Below, piece by piece: positions 5,461-5,517 of a DNA stretch of 5,517 nucleotides (position 1 is the stretch's first letter; every line of letters begins with the position of its first letter). The position numbers were made by a program, and so were the translations under genes. The notes under the pieces are model-generated. The model saw only the letters and a program-made list of their open reading frames with translations. It did no database searches and was not told where the DNA came from. This DNA is from an uncultured Granulosicoccaceae bacterium (GTDB lineage Bacteria; Pseudomonadota; Gammaproteobacteria; Granulosicoccales; Granulosicoccaceae): assembly GCA_937951695.1 (NCBI GenBank), contig CALFBL010000095.1:1-5517 (forward strand), in the 5' to 3' direction.

Positions 5461-5517
5461 ATGCCAGCACGGAACCATCCCTTATCCCCCCTCGCCGTCG
5501 CTATGAGCGCGGCCCTA
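5461..5517 (+). CDS. Start of a probable exported protein, cut by the window edge
   Basis: Only 19 codons are present: MPARNHPLSPLAVAMSAAL. The basic start followed by a rising run of Ala, Leu and Val looks like the first part of a Sec signal peptide. ATG 5461 has a good ribosome binding site (ACGAGGA, 5445-5451) at nine bases. Signal peptides of this look are common on TonB-dependent receptors and other envelope proteins, and a receptor would fit next to a xylanase, but the visible part is too short to name it. A competing frame from ATG 5361 is also open to the window end, but its composition (HQTFCHRTDHYG, later PPRRRYERGP) and lack of a clear ribosome binding site make it less likely. Confidence 0.55.
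   Translation, partial: MPARNHPLSPLAVAMSAAL

Noticed and set aside
5361..5517. Alternative plus-strand frame from ATG 5361 open to the window end
   Set aside because: Its composition is atypical and it lacks a good ribosome binding site, while ATG 5461 has both a site and a signal-peptide-like start.

Overview
The window reads as chromosomal DNA from a Gram-negative bacterium, most likely a marine or aquatic gammaproteobacterium. This is inferred from a surface lipoprotein xylanase with Ig-like domains and a low-complexity linker, a proteobacterial DUF3750 protein, a TetR regulator and a DsbB of standard length. No rRNA, tRNA, integrase, transposase or CRISPR array is visible, and no genus can be assigned safely.

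Layout, left to right. Positions 1-220 hold no supportable gene. A membrane-anchored DUF3750 protein (221-1027, +) is followed by a 190-bp gap containing two small inverted repeats, one of them a likely operator or terminator, and then a TetR-family repressor (1218-1955, +). Converging on it is a short minus-strand pair: a 30-residue single-helix membrane peptide with a very strong Shine-Dalgarno sequence (2382-2474, -), and a 120-residue protein of unknown function (2004-2366, -). Divergent from that pair is the largest gene, a 698-residue GH10 endo-beta-1,4-xylanase lipoprotein (2625-4721, +). Convergent with it, with 18 bp between the two stop codons, is dsbB (4740-5273, -). Across a 187-bp divergent gap, a new plus-strand gene begins at 5461 and is cut by the window edge; its first 19 residues look like the start of a signal peptide.

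How the parts may work together. The xylanase would be displayed on the outer membrane and cut xylan outside the cell. Apart from the lipidated cysteine, its mature part has only two cysteines, in the usual GH10 disulfide position; a periplasmic DsbA/DsbB system could make that bond, though the dsbB neighbour may be coincidental. The most unusual arrangement is the 2460-2550 region. There the best xylanase promoter overlaps, on the opposite strand, the ribosome binding site and a candidate promoter of the small membrane peptide, so the two directions may exclude each other. I do not see clear evidence of an entirely new multi-gene system. The best leads are this overlapping control region with its micro-protein, the DUF3750 motif pattern, the hexamer repeats that could vary the xylanase linker, and the altered GH10 active-site motif.
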